DNA from: Euryarchaeota archaeon UBA558
GTDB taxonomy: Archaea > Thermoplasmatota > Poseidoniia > Poseidoniales > Thalassarchaeaceae
Length of the DNA: 64,000 nt
Direction of reading: 5' to 3'
Assembly: GCA_002507175.1 (NCBI GenBank)
Contig: DAZE01000012.1
Location: 62,821 to 126,820, forward strand
Positions 34,125 to 42,742 of the stretch are shown here, piece by piece. How positions within the stretch are numbered: the stretch's first letter is position 1; the number at the start of each line of letters is the position of its first letter. Position numbers and translations under genes: made by a program. The notes beneath the pieces were generated by a model. It was not told the DNA's origin, made no database searches, and saw only the letters and a list, made by a program, of their open reading frames with translations.

Positions 34125-34895
34125 TCAGCTGTTAATGTATACTGGTATTGGATTCATTTTGTGTGAGTTCTGGGTGTTGAACTTATTGAATATCCTCATG
34201 ACCTCTATTTGTCTCGGCGTCCAATCCATATCTCCTGTGCTGGGAGATTGTTCCATCGCCCACTCCAACTCCTCGTAGGTAGCCCCAATTTGATCCTCAT
34301 CAGTCCTACCATCTTCCCACAATCCATCAGTTGGGGACGACTGCAAGATGTCCTTATGAACACCGAGCTCAGAGCCTAGTTGGTATACCTCTGACTTCAT
34401 TAGGTCCGCAATCGGTGAAATGTCAACTCCTCCATCGCCATATTTTGTGTAGAAGCCTACTCCAAAATCCTCTACCTTGTTGCCCGTTCCAACGACTATG
34501 CCGTTGTTTGAAGCGGAGATTGCATACAATGTGGTCATCCTCAACCTTGCCTTGGTGTTTGCGAGAGCCATGTCGGTGACCGAGAACTCTGACAATGAGT
34601 CCTCAGCTAGTACGCGAAAAGTAGCGGATAGGTCGATTAAACGCCCTTCTGCATTTTCCCACTTATCCTCGAGCCAACTGATATGGGCATTTGATAGGTC
34701 AAATTGGTCTAAATCCTGATTAATTGGTAAATTGAGTGCTATTGTCCTTATGCCAGTCATCGCGCATAGAGTGGAGGTGACTGCCGAATCCACTCCTCCC
34801 GAGACACCCACTACCAGCGTCGAAATTCCATTTGACTCTGCGTACTCCCTTATCCATCCAGCGATCTTGTCTCCCAAGGTGTCGTCTCCGGGCAT
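34125..34895 (-). CDS. nadE: NH3-dependent NAD+ synthetase
   Basis: Final step in NAD synthesis, amidation of nicotinate adenine dinucleotide with ammonia. The 256-residue protein lacks a glutaminase domain. The PP-loop pyrophosphatase motif GVSGGVDSAV is near the N-terminus, followed by ANTKARLRMTTLYAISASNN, VVGTGNKVEDFGVGFYTKYGDGGVDISP (given as a landmark in two parts: VVGTGNKVEDF and KYGDGGVDISP), and ADLMKSEVYQLG. These match the catalytic core of NadE. ATG start, divergent from ileS with a 109-base spacer that contains hairpin sequences. Confidence 0.93.
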   Translation of the reverse strand: MPGDDTLGDKIAGWIREYAESNGISTLVVGVSGGVDSAVTSTLCAMTGIRTIALNLPINQDLDQFDLSNAHISWLEDKWENAEGRLIDLSATFRVLAEDSLSEFSVTDMALANTKARLRMTTLYAISASNNGIVVGTGNKVEDFGVGFYTKYGDGGVDISPIADLMKSEVYQLGSELGVHKDILQSSPTDGLWEDGRTDEDQIGATYEELEWAMEQSPSTGDMDWTPRQIEVMRIFNKFNTQNSHKMNPIPVYINS

Positions 34896-34947
34896 AAGTT
34901 TGCCATCATATGGTGATTAATGGACTATTGTCTTGGGTTCTAGAGCC

Positions 34948-34987
34948 CCCGAAATCACTTGTGTTCGGGCGACATTGAAATCAAGTG
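34948..34987 (+). promoter_or_regulatory. Alternative hairpins in the ileS leader
   Basis: CCCGAA (34948-34953) can pair with TTCGGG (34964-34969), and CACTTG (34956-34961) can pair with CAAGTG (34982-34987). The second stem's left arm lies in the loop of the first, so the two are mutually exclusive. They lie 18-57 bases before the ileS ATG at 35005. An AT-rich GATTAAT near 34913-34919 could be the TATA box for a transcript that carries them. Confidence 0.25.
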
Positions 34988-35004
34988 CCACGGTCGGGTG
35001 GGCG

Positions 35005-38000
35005 ATGAGCAGTGACCAAGGCGGACGCCTCGACCCAGTTTCCCTTGAGAATCAAATCATAGAAATCTGGGGTAATGAGAAAACATTCCAGTCATCAATA
35101 GAAGCCCGCAGGATAAGAGGCAGACCTTTCACATTTCTTGAGGGGCCACCAACAGCAAATGGTAAACCCGGAATTCACCATGTGCTGTCTAGGTTGTACA
35201 AGGACATGGTTTGCAGATGGAAAACCATGGAAGGCTACGTGGTGGAGAGAAAAGCGGGCTGGGACACCCATGGCCTACCAGTCGAGATAGAAGTTCAAAA
35301 GAGGTTAGACCTAATGTCAAACGAGGCCATTGAGGCCTATGGGATGAAGGAGTTCAATGAAGCTTGCAAGGAAAGCGTCTGGACATACGAGCAAGCATGG
35401 CGCGAGATGACTGAAAGGATGGGTTTCTGGGTCGACATGAATGACCCCTACGTCACGTTGGAGGATGACTACATAGAATCGGCATGGTGGTCTCTGAAAC
35501 AAATGCATGAGAAAGGATTACTCTTTAGGGGCCACAAAGTACTACCGTATTGCCCGCAAACTGGAACATCATACTCGAGTCATGAGGTGGCTCTCGGATA
35601 CAAAGAGGTGACCGAGCCAGCAGTTTTCGTCAAATTTGACTTGATTGATGATCCAGCATGCATAATGGCATGGACCACAACCCCTTGGACACTTCCCGGG
35701 AACGTAGGCCTCGCAGTTGGCCCAGACATAGATTATGTCCGAATCAGGGTCGCTGAGCAACCATCTGCAAAGTGGCAGGGCAGAGGTTTTGCTGAAGTCG
35801 GCGATCAGTTGATACTCGCCAAGGATTTGATGAGCCATGTGCTCCGACACAAAGTCGAAATCTTGGAAGAAATGAAGGGAACGGATTTGGCCGGACTGCA
35901 CTACAATCCGCTTTTCCCGGGCGCAGTTGACGGAAAGGGCCACCCAGAGGCATGGTCCATCGTGACCGCAGATTTTGTCACGACCACGGATGGGACTGGC
36001 GTCGTCCACACTGCGGTCATGTATGGCGAGGACGACTACAATCTTGGCTTGGCATCCGGCTATCCTGCCCAACACACCGTGGGGATGGATGGATGTTTCA
36101 TACGAGGGACTCACCCCAAACTTGACGGCATTTACGTGAAGGATTGCGACGATATAATACTAGATCTCCTAAATCAATCCGGCAGACTGTACCGAGAGCA
36201 TTTGTACACTCACGACTATCCACATTGTTGGAGGACGGATCACCCACTGCTGTACTACGCCATGGATAGCTGGTTCGTCCGAATGACTGCAGTCAAGGAG
36301 CAAATTCTGGAGAACAACAATTCGGTTGAGTGGGCACCACCTTCGACTGGCTCGGGAAGGATGGGTGAGTGGCTATCAAACCTCAAGGATTGGGCAATCA
36401 GCAGGGAACGATATTGGGGGACTCCGATACCTGTGTGGATCTGTGGCGAATGTGGTCACGAGCATTGTATCGGAAGCCGTGGAGAGATGGAATCTATGCT
36501 AACAGTGGATTCTGAAATGCCCAAGGAACTTCACAGACCCTATGTGGACGAAATTAAGTTGGTTTGTCCAGAGAGAGGGTGCTCTGGAGAGATGAAAAGA
36601 GAACCATATGTCATGGATTGCTGGTTTGACTCCGGCTGCGCACCTTTCGCACAATGGCACTACCCATTCGAGAATGAAGAGAAATTCGACTCATCCTTCC
36701 CGGTTGATTACATCTGCGAGGCGGTTGACCAAACCAGAGGGTGGTTCTACTCTCTACTGGCTGTTGGTACAACTGTCTTTGGAAAACCGACATACAAGAG
36801 ATGTCTTTCCCTTGGCCATATCCTGGACAAGAATGGAAAGAAAATGAGCAAGTCAAGGGGGAACGTAGTCGATCCTTGGGACCACTTCAACCTAGAGGGG
36901 GCTGACGCGATAAGGTGGTACATGACGACTCAAAGCTCTCCTTGGCAGCCAACAAATTTCGATCCAAGTGGAGTAAGGGAATCTTATGCCAGGATGTTTC
37001 TCACTCTGTGGAACATCTACAGATTCCATGCTGATTATGCTGCTTTGGACTCGTTCAATGGAAATATGGAATCTTCTGAACCATCATCGAGGCCGTCTTT
37101 GGACAGATGGATACTTTCCCAAACCAGTGCGACTGCAGAAAGGGTTTCACTCCTGTTCGAACAATGGGACTTCCACAAGGCGGGAAGAGAAATAGAGCGG
37201 TTCGTCGTTGACGATATCTCCAATTGGTACGTTCGGAGATCTAGGAGAAGGCTCTGGGACGAAGCCGAAAGTGATGACAAGGCGGCATGCCATCACACAC
37301 TTCGCGAAGTACTCGGAGTAGTATGTAGACTCATGGCCCCAATCGCCCCATTCATGGCAGACAAAATCCATCGAGACCTCTTTCAAACCTCAGTCCACCT
37401 TGCAGATTGGCCTTGCGGATCTGATTTGATTGACTCCAAACTGCCTCAGAGAGGCCCAGAACTGGAGTTGAGGATGGAATTGGTCAGGAATCTCGCCGAG
37501 GCTGGCCGTAGAATCAGGGTCGAATCATCTCGAAGACAGCGCTTGCCATGCAAGAGAGGATGGATTGTGGGAGGCATTAGCGTAGGCGACCTATCAGGAA
37601 TACTATCTGAGGAGTTGAACGTAGGATTGCTCGAGGAAGAGAACGATCTCGAGAGATTCCAGAAAGTACAATTGAAGCCGAACAGAAGAAACCTTGGTAG
37701 AAAATGCACAACGGATCTTCCAACAGTCCTAGAGGAACTTGAAGCAGTCGACCCAGAGTCGTTTTTACTGGAAATCGAGGCTGGCATCGCATACTTGGGA
37801 GGATACCAAATAACCCTCGATGATGTGGAAATTCATCGCGTAGAGAAGGATGGATACGCAGCAGCGACAATTGAATCAGAACAGGGGAATGTGACCCTTG
37901 TACTCGATATGTCCCTGGACGACGACCTGTTGTCTAAGGGATTGGCCCGCGACATCATTCGTAGGGTTCAGGCAAAGCGAAAGGAAATGGACCTAAGGAT

Positions 38001-38181
38001 AGAGGCGGAGATCTCGCTGGAGATCGCTTTGGGCCCTGATTCGCCCAAGCTCGCAGAGAATGACTGGGATCACATTCTCTCTGAGACAAGGGCCACTTCG
38101 GGTAAGTTAACAGGGGATTTGAACTCCTCTGAATCCACATTCGAGGTGGATGGAATAACAATCGGATTCACCGTGTCCTGA
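35005..38181 (+). CDS. ileS: Isoleucyl-tRNA synthetase
   Basis: Class I aminoacyl-tRNA synthetase of about 1,058 residues. The HIGH-type motif is GIHHVLSR within GPPTANGKPGIHH, the KMSKS loop is KMSKSRGNVVDPW, and the sequence FTWDTHG-like AGWDTHGLPVEIEV is characteristic. The editing (CP1) domain includes MAWTTTPWTLPGNVGLAV and GTGVVHTA, and the zinc-like CP core includes the cysteines around CGECGHEHC and CPERGCSG. The C-terminal anticodon-binding region is long, as in archaeal and eukaryotic enzymes. The frame is open from 34933; the ATG at 35005 gives an N-terminus close to the family norm. The CoA-transferase gene follows 37 bases downstream. Confidence 0.95.
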   Translation: MSSDQGGRLDPVSLENQIIEIWGNEKTFQSSIEARRIRGRPFTFLEGPPTANGKPGIHHVLSRLYKDMVCRWKTMEGYVVERKAGWDTHGLPVEIEVQKRLDLMSNEAIEAYGMKEFNEACKESVWTYEQAWREMTERMGFWVDMNDPYVTLEDDYIESAWWSLKQMHEKGLLFRGHKVLPYCPQTGTSYSSHEVALGYKEVTEPAVFVKFDLIDDPACIMAWTTTPWTLPGNVGLAVGPDIDYVRIRVAEQPSAKWQGRGFAEVGDQLILAKDLMSHVLRHKVEILEEMKGTDLAGLHYNPLFPGAVDGKGHPEAWSIVTADFVTTTDGTGVVHTAVMYGEDDYNLGLASGYPAQHTVGMDGCFIRGTHPKLDGIYVKDCDDIILDLLNQSGRLYREHLYTHDYPHCWRTDHPLLYYAMDSWFVRMTAVKEQILENNNSVEWAPPSTGSGRMGEWLSNLKDWAISRERYWGTPIPVWICGECGHEHCIGSRGEMESMLTVDSEMPKELHRPYVDEIKLVCPERGCSGEMKREPYVMDCWFDSGCAPFAQWHYPFENEEKFDSSFPVDYICEAVDQTRGWFYSLLAVGTTVFGKPTYKRCLSLGHILDKNGKKMSKSRGNVVDPWDHFNLEGADAIRWYMTTQSSPWQPTNFDPSGVRESYARMFLTLWNIYRFHADYAALDSFNGNMESSEPSSRPSLDRWILSQTSATAERVSLLFEQWDFHKAGREIERFVVDDISNWYVRRSRRRLWDEAESDDKAACHHTLREVLGVVCRLMAPIAPFMADKIHRDLFQTSVHLADWPCGSDLIDSKLPQRGPELELRMELVRNLAEAGRRIRVESSRRQRLPCKRGWIVGGISVGDLSGILSEELNVGLLEEENDLERFQKVQLKPNRRNLGRKCTTDLPTVLEELEAVDPESFLLEIEAGIAYLGGYQITLDDVEIHRVEKDGYAAATIESEQGNVTLVLDMSLDDDLLSKGLARDIIRRVQAKRKEMDLRIEAEISLEIALGPDSPKLAENDWDHILSETRATSGKLTGDLNSSESTFEVDGITIGFTVS

Positions 38182-38218
38182 TCACAGCATTGAATCGATA
38201 CCCATCCTGCGAAGCAAT

Positions 38219-39298
38219 ATGGAGGGGGCACTATCCGGGGTCAGGGTACTTGACTTATCAAGGGTACTTGCAGGCCCATACGCCTCTCAGAACCTAGCGG
38301 ATTTGGGGGCAGAGGTCCTGAAAATAGAGGCTCCATGGGGCGACGACACAAGATCATGGGGCCCCCCGTTCGCGAAAGACTTTGAAGGGAAGGACGTCGC
38401 AGCCTACTTTTTGTCCTGCAACAGAGGAAAGCAAATCATCAGGATGAACCTAAAAGAACAGACGAAGGAACTACAACATTTGATTTCACAAGCCGATGTA
38501 ATAGTTGAAAACTTCCGTCCGGGAACGTTCGACAGACTAGCCCCGGATTTGCCGGTGGACAAGATTCTATGCTCGATATCTGGATATGGGGCGACAGGGC
38601 CGAGAAGCTCTGAGCCTGGTTATGATCTGTCCCTGCAAGCCAGATCGGGGATTATGTCCATCACCGGGGAAGATGGTAGACCGCCAGTAAAAGTCGGGGT
38701 AGCGTGGATCGATGTGATAACAGGGCTCCAAGCCACATCCGCCATAATCGCCGCTCTTTTCCACAGAGAGAGAACGGGTTTAGGTCAACGTATCGACATC
38801 AGTTTATGGGATTGCGCGATTGCAGCCCTTGTCAATCAAGCGCAAAACCGAATTGCAACAGGTGAGGACCCGAGACCCATGGCAAGTGCGCACCCTAACC
38901 TTGTACCATACAGGGCCTTCGAAGCCTCTGATGGGTGGTTCGTCATCGCTGTAGGGAGCGACGAGCAATGGCGACGTGCCTCAGCAGCGCTAGATTTACC
39001 GAACAACAAGCAATGGGAAAAAAATGCCGATAGGGTCGAAGATAGATCCAATCTCGAATCTCTTCTGGCGGGCATTTTCATCCGAGAGTCAAGAGATCAT
39101 TGGGAACAAAAGTTGTCAGGACTGCCCTTCGCAGCCGTCAACACAGTTGGTCAAGCGCTGGAAGATGAGCAGTCCATCGCAAGGGGGGTGATTTGGACCG
39201 TTGATGGTGTTGAAACTTTAGCAAACCCCCTCAGAGGGATGTCCTTGACACCTGCTAGGCCCAAATCGCATGCAAGAACAAGTTTCCAATTGGATTGA
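38219..39298 (+). CDS. CaiB/BaiF (family III) CoA-transferase
   Basis: Moves CoA between carboxylic acids, 359 residues. It shows the N-terminal GVRVLDLSRVLAGPYASQNLADLGAEVLKIE, the GDDTRSWGPPF and NRGK stretches, VENFRPGTFDRL, and the catalytic aspartate in SGYGATGPRSSEPGYDLSLQA. GDDTRSWGPPF recalls the succinyl-CoA:glutarate/hydroxymethylglutarate branch (SUGCT), but family III enzymes vary widely and the acyl substrate is not decided. ATG start 37 bases after ileS. An acyl-CoA dehydrogenase partner is not in the window, though an EtfD-like electron acceptor lies 12 kb away. Confidence 0.88.
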   Translation: MEGALSGVRVLDLSRVLAGPYASQNLADLGAEVLKIEAPWGDDTRSWGPPFAKDFEGKDVAAYFLSCNRGKQIIRMNLKEQTKELQHLISQADVIVENFRPGTFDRLAPDLPVDKILCSISGYGATGPRSSEPGYDLSLQARSGIMSITGEDGRPPVKVGVAWIDVITGLQATSAIIAALFHRERTGLGQRIDISLWDCAIAALVNQAQNRIATGEDPRPMASAHPNLVPYRAFEASDGWFVIAVGSDEQWRRASAALDLPNNKQWEKNADRVEDRSNLESLLAGIFIRESRDHWEQKLSGLPFAAVNTVGQALEDEQSIARGVIWTVDGVETLANPLRGMSLTPARPKSHARTSFQLD

Positions 39299-39320
39299 TA
39301 TCGCTGTGCGATAATGGAAT

Positions 39321-39329
39321 GTATATACA
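39321..39329 (+). promoter_or_regulatory. Candidate TATA box before the small membrane protein
   Basis: GTATATACA, a palindromic 8-mer core (GTATATAC) 29-37 bases before the ATG at 39358. The spacing fits an archaeal TATA element with transcription starting near the ATG. It argues for the internal ATG rather than the longer frame that opens at 39295. Confidence 0.5.
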
Positions 39330-39357
39330 TCGCCAGCGAGAATGCAAAGTTGTGTCC

Positions 39358-39627
39358 ATGAACTGGAATAAAGTGTGGAGATACATCCATCTCTCCTTTG
39401 GTATGATATTAGTCGTTTACCATGCCAGAATCGCATATTATTACAATGGGCTTTTTGGTGTAGAAACGCTTTGGTCCGAGGAAATCGACAAATTGGTTTC
39501 CGTATACTTCATCTTCCTCGTTATGTGGACTGGGTTGGCAAAGTGGCCATTATACCCGTATTACAAGAAGCGGCAAAACAAGAAGAAGAGACTCGCTAAA
39601 TTGTCCAATACAAACCCAACCGAATGA
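39358..39627 (+). CDS. Small two-helix membrane protein with basic tail
   Basis: An 89-residue protein of unknown function. Helix one spans about 8-27 (IHLSFGMILVVYHARIAYYY), helix two about 45-65 (VSVYFIFLVMWTGLAKW), and the C-terminus is strongly basic (KKRQNKKKRLAK), which suggests it lies in the cytoplasm. The frame is open from 39295, but the longer form would overlap the CoA-transferase end; the ATG at 39358 has a good TATA box and is preferred. The next gene, a methyltransferase, begins 30 bases downstream. Confidence 0.6.
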   Translation: MNWNKVWRYIHLSFGMILVVYHARIAYYYNGLFGVETLWSEEIDKLVSVYFIFLVMWTGLAKWPLYPYYKKRQNKKKRLAKLSNTNPTE

Positions 39628-39657
39628 GGTCTAAACCCTTCTATGGCAACCTGAAGT

Positions 39658-40308
39658 ATGGATCATATAGTCCGAATGTCACCTAGTTGCATGGGCCGAC
39701 GCAATGCAATCGATCTTTTTGGCGAATGGGCAAGGAACGGAAGGGACGAGGGCATGGAAAAGGGCCATTTTGCAAGCGTCATGGAGATGTTTGGAATCGC
39801 TCGAACCAGGCTGCCATCGAAATTCTCCGCAATAGATGTCGGTTGCGGGAATGGATGGGCAGTGAGGCAACTCCAGAACATCGATGGCTGCCAAGTGGCA
39901 TCAGGAGTGGACGGCTCTTTGGACATGATAGAAAAGGCCAGGAAAATCCACCCAGTTGGGGACTACAAACATGGACAACTTCCAATTTGGATCCCAGACA
40001 AACAGTATGACTTTGTTGTGAGCATGGAATTCATGTATTACCTGGAGGACCCCTTCTCTTTCATTGGCACTATTTACGATAAGTGGCTGACAACGAATGG
40101 ATGCCTATCCTTCGGGATAGACCACTACTTTGAGAACACAGAGAGCTTATCGTGGCCATCGTCACTGGGGCTCAAGTTAGCGACAAAGTCAGAAAAAGAG
40201 TGGAAAAGGGCAATGCACAAGGCAGGGTTTAGTGGCGTGGAGTCATTCAGGGTTCAGAGAAGGGAGGGTTGGGAAGGAACGCTGGTAATCGTTGGAACCA
40301 AGAGTTAG
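39658..40308 (+). CDS. SAM-dependent methyltransferase, class I
   Basis: A 216-residue Rossmann-fold methyltransferase. Motif I is AIDVGCGNGWAV, the acidic strand-2 residue is in ASGVDGSLDMIEKAR, and the motif with VSMEFMYYLEDP lies at strand 4. The order of motifs matches methyltransferase domain 11/25 proteins, whose substrates range from small molecules to tRNA wobble positions; I cannot choose. Starts with ATG 39658 (an alternative ATG is 39691). It ends one base before the convergent small gene. Confidence 0.85.
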   Translation: MDHIVRMSPSCMGRRNAIDLFGEWARNGRDEGMEKGHFASVMEMFGIARTRLPSKFSAIDVGCGNGWAVRQLQNIDGCQVASGVDGSLDMIEKARKIHPVGDYKHGQLPIWIPDKQYDFVVSMEFMYYLEDPFSFIGTIYDKWLTTNGCLSFGIDHYFENTESLSWPSSLGLKLATKSEKEWKRAMHKAGFSGVESFRVQRREGWEGTLVIVGTKS

Positions 40309-40309
40309 A

Positions 40310-40501
40310 TCACTTGATTTTGAAATGAGAGTCCAATAATTCAAAGTTCAATCCTGCGTCCTTTGTGACCTGGAACAATGAATTGTCCTTTGTGTAGATT
40401 AGCAACTGGGTCTCATCTTCGGTGATCTGATAAGCGCAAATGGCCTTCATCTTGATCCTCGTTATTCCCCCTTCAGTGACTACTTTGATCCATTCTGACA
40501 T
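40310..40501 (-). CDS. Small conserved-looking protein, unknown
   Basis: A 63-residue hydrophilic, beta-rich protein (MSEWIKVVTEGGITRIKMKAI...) with no recognised motif. The frame is open to 40561 and would overlap the helicase stop, so I choose the ATG at 40501, 56 bases after the helicase gene on the same strand. It may be cotranscribed with the helicase. Composition is like a real protein, and no other frame is convincing here. Confidence 0.5.
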   Translation of the reverse strand: MSEWIKVVTEGGITRIKMKAICAYQITEDETQLLIYTKDNSLFQVTKDAGLNFELLDSHFKIK

Positions 40502-40557
40502 ACTCTCAGCGCAAAATGACCCGCCTTTAAGGCCTGTGATGACCGATAGACTGAGGA

Positions 40558-41883
40558 TCATTTCCTTTTATGACTGTTGGATTTGGTTTTCTTGAAATTT
40601 CTTCTTTGTCGCCTACCCCTCTTATTGCCACTTTTTCTACCCGACGAGCTACTCGCTTTCGAAGATCCTTGGCTCCGGTCCTTGTCATGAAACCTTTTCT
40701 TTTTTCGATTTTTTTCCCGATTATTTCGCACGGGATTAATACCATTCCCCGATGCAATGAGTTCTGGCATTGGCTCGGTGATCTCACATGATATTCCAAC
40801 CTGCTTCTGTATCCTCTTGTAGTACCTTTGTTGTGATTTCTGTACCAATGACACAACAATCCCCGTCATCCCAGCTCTCGCCGTTCTCCCACTCCTGTGT
40901 TTGTACGCTTTCCCATTTTCCGGAGGATCATAATGCAACACGCAATTCACGCCTTGTATGTCAATTCCTCTCGAAGCAACATCGGTAGCGATTAGCGTTC
41001 GAACCTTTTGGGCGCTGAACTTTCTCATGGACCTGTCCCTCTGCTTTTGGTTCATGCCGCCATGAAGGACGGCCACTGAGGCACCCATCTCTGCAAGTTG
41101 CTTGCCAAGTTTATTTGATCCGGCACGAGTTTTGCAAAAGACAATGCTAGGACTACAGTTCTGAGTGACGTATTCTGATAGGGCCAACTTGTTGCTTGAA
41201 TTGACCCTCCAGAATATGTGGTCCATTGAATCCATACTCACTTCCTCGGGGCCTATTTCTATGACCACGGGATCTCTCTGATATGACTCAACTAATTCTG
41301 CGACCTCATCATCTAGGGTAGCGCTGAACAAGATGGTCTGTCGATTCCGACTGCATGCGTCTAATATTTCACAAACTGGCTCCATGAATCCCATGTCTGC
41401 CATCCTGTCTGCCTCGTCCAGTACAACGATATCGACATTTTCCAAGTACAGAGCCCGCTTTTCAACTAAATCTAGGAGCCTCCCCGGGCATGCCACAACA
41501 ATCTCTGCGCCCTTCGCGAGTTTGCTTATCTGGCCCTTGTATGGTGTTCCGCCATAAATCGACATTATCCTGTGCCCCAATGACTTTGCGAGTGGGTCTA
41601 AAACGGCCCTGATCTGTTCTGCCAGTTCTCTAGTGGGGGTGAGGACCAATGATGTAGGCTTCTTCGGCTCAGCATCGGAACACCTTGATAGCAAAGGCAG
41701 CCCAAAAGCAAGCGTCTTTCCAGATCCTGTCGGCGCCCTGCAGCACACATCTCTGCCCAAGAGAGAATCAGGTATCGACTCTCGTTGAACTTCGAAAGGT
41801 TCCACTATCCCCTCTCTTCGAAGTGCTTTGACCAAACGAGGTTCGACCCCTATGTCTGAAAATCGAACCAACTTATTCCTCAT
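40558..41883 (-). CDS. DEAD-box RNA helicase
   Basis: ATP-dependent RNA helicase of 441 residues. All main motifs are present: the Q-motif region with FSDIGVEPRLVKALRREGIVEPFEVQRE (landmarks FSDIG and PFEVQRE), motif I APTGSGKT, Ia PTRELAEQ, Ib around GG and CPGRLLDL, DEAD in VVLDEADRM, SAT in FSATLDDEV, motif V in TDVASRGIDIQGVN and VI HRSGRTARAG. The last 65 residues form a very basic Lys/Arg/Ser tail that probably binds RNA. The frame opens at 42015, but the ATG at 41883 starts at the family N-terminus and has a TATA-like box 21-29 bases upstream. Confidence 0.94.
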   Translation of the reverse strand: MRNKLVRFSDIGVEPRLVKALRREGIVEPFEVQRESIPDSLLGRDVCCRAPTGSGKTLAFGLPLLSRCSDAEPKKPTSLVLTPTRELAEQIRAVLDPLAKSLGHRIMSIYGGTPYKGQISKLAKGAEIVVACPGRLLDLVEKRALYLENVDIVVLDEADRMADMGFMEPVCEILDACSRNRQTILFSATLDDEVAELVESYQRDPVVIEIGPEEVSMDSMDHIFWRVNSSNKLALSEYVTQNCSPSIVFCKTRAGSNKLGKQLAEMGASVAVLHGGMNQKQRDRSMRKFSAQKVRTLIATDVASRGIDIQGVNCVLHYDPPENGKAYKHRSGRTARAGMTGIVVSLVQKSQQRYYKRIQKQVGISCEITEPMPELIASGNGINPVRNNREKNRKKKRFHDKDRSQGSSKASSSSGRKSGNKRGRRQRRNFKKTKSNSHKRK

Positions 41884-41903
41884 CCTCACGCGCCCCCTCC
41901 TCG

Positions 41904-41911
41904 TATTTAGT
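41904..41911 (-). promoter_or_regulatory. Candidate TATA box of the helicase gene
   Basis: On the minus strand the sequence is ACTAAATA, 21-28 bases before the ATG at 41883. The position predicts a leaderless transcript and supports the internal ATG over the longer frame. Confidence 0.45.
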
Positions 41912-41954
41912 ATGCGACAGTCTTCAAGCGGCGTGGCACATGAATGGTATGAGA

Positions 41955-42674
41955 TCAATTCAAAGCGGCATATAGGTAGTAAAATCCACTGAGTATTATC
42001 CCCAAGGTGACGCAATTGTGAATGAATGCCGACTTAAGGGATTCAAGCCATTTTTTCCCAAGCCTGACCCCTAGGATCGCAGAGATTACCAGCACAAAGG
42101 AGATGCCTATCTCCCCAATGATTGCATCGGGTCGGAACATTAGATAGACTGGGATCCTCGCGAGGTCAACACATAATGCCAGGATACTCGCAGTCGCAGC
42201 ATACCCCATTTTCTCCGGCAGACGTCTTGAGAGAAACATGGCTCGAATCGCTCCTTGATGCCCGGACAGACCTCCCATGAAACCAGATCCGAATCCCCCG
42301 ATCCTGTCATTAGCCTCGGGAATCCTGTATCCAGTCCATGTTTCCGAGAGCGTCAGAACGGGGAGGATCACGAGGAAAACTCCCATCAAGCCCAACAATG
42401 GCTTTTGTGGGACCATGCCCTGCAAGCCAGCACCCAATATCGAACCGACCACGAGCCAAGTCCCATATCTCTTGAACGCTGAGAATTCGATGCTCTCCCA
42501 CATGGAGATGGTTTTCGCCCCGTTGTGCGCGGCATGGACCAAGGCCACTACCGCAATAGCCTCGTGAGGCGGCATAACGAGGAGCACGAGGGGCGTGAGT
42601 ATTGTGGAGAGTCCAAACCCAGCCGGGACTGTCAATGCCGCTGCAATGAACGAACCCAATGCGATCAGAGCCAT
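41955..42674 (-). CDS. TauE/SafE-family membrane transporter
   Basis: A 239-residue polytopic protein of seven to eight helices with the family's two repeated halves: GFGLSTILTPLVLL in the first and GFGSGFMGGLSGHQGAIRAMFL in the second. The family exports sulfite, sulfoacetate or related organic anions; members of this shorter type are annotated only as sulfite exporter TauE/SafE. The TTG at 42689 is open, but the ATG at 42674 begins directly before helix one. It is separated from the helicase gene by 71 bases and from the upstream lipoprotein by 68 bases. Confidence 0.88.
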   Translation of the reverse strand: MALIALGSFIAAALTVPAGFGLSTILTPLVLLVMPPHEAIAVVALVHAAHNGAKTISMWESIEFSAFKRYGTWLVVGSILGAGLQGMVPQKPLLGLMGVFLVILPVLTLSETWTGYRIPEANDRIGGFGSGFMGGLSGHQGAIRAMFLSRRLPEKMGYAATASILALCVDLARIPVYLMFRPDAIIGEIGISFVLVISAILGVRLGKKWLESLKSAFIHNCVTLGIILSGFYYLYAALN

Positions 42675-42742
42675 CAATTCAAGTGACAAAAAACCCCCTC
42701 TTTCATTTTCGGCCAGATGGATTTCTTGTTTTGCTATTTACA

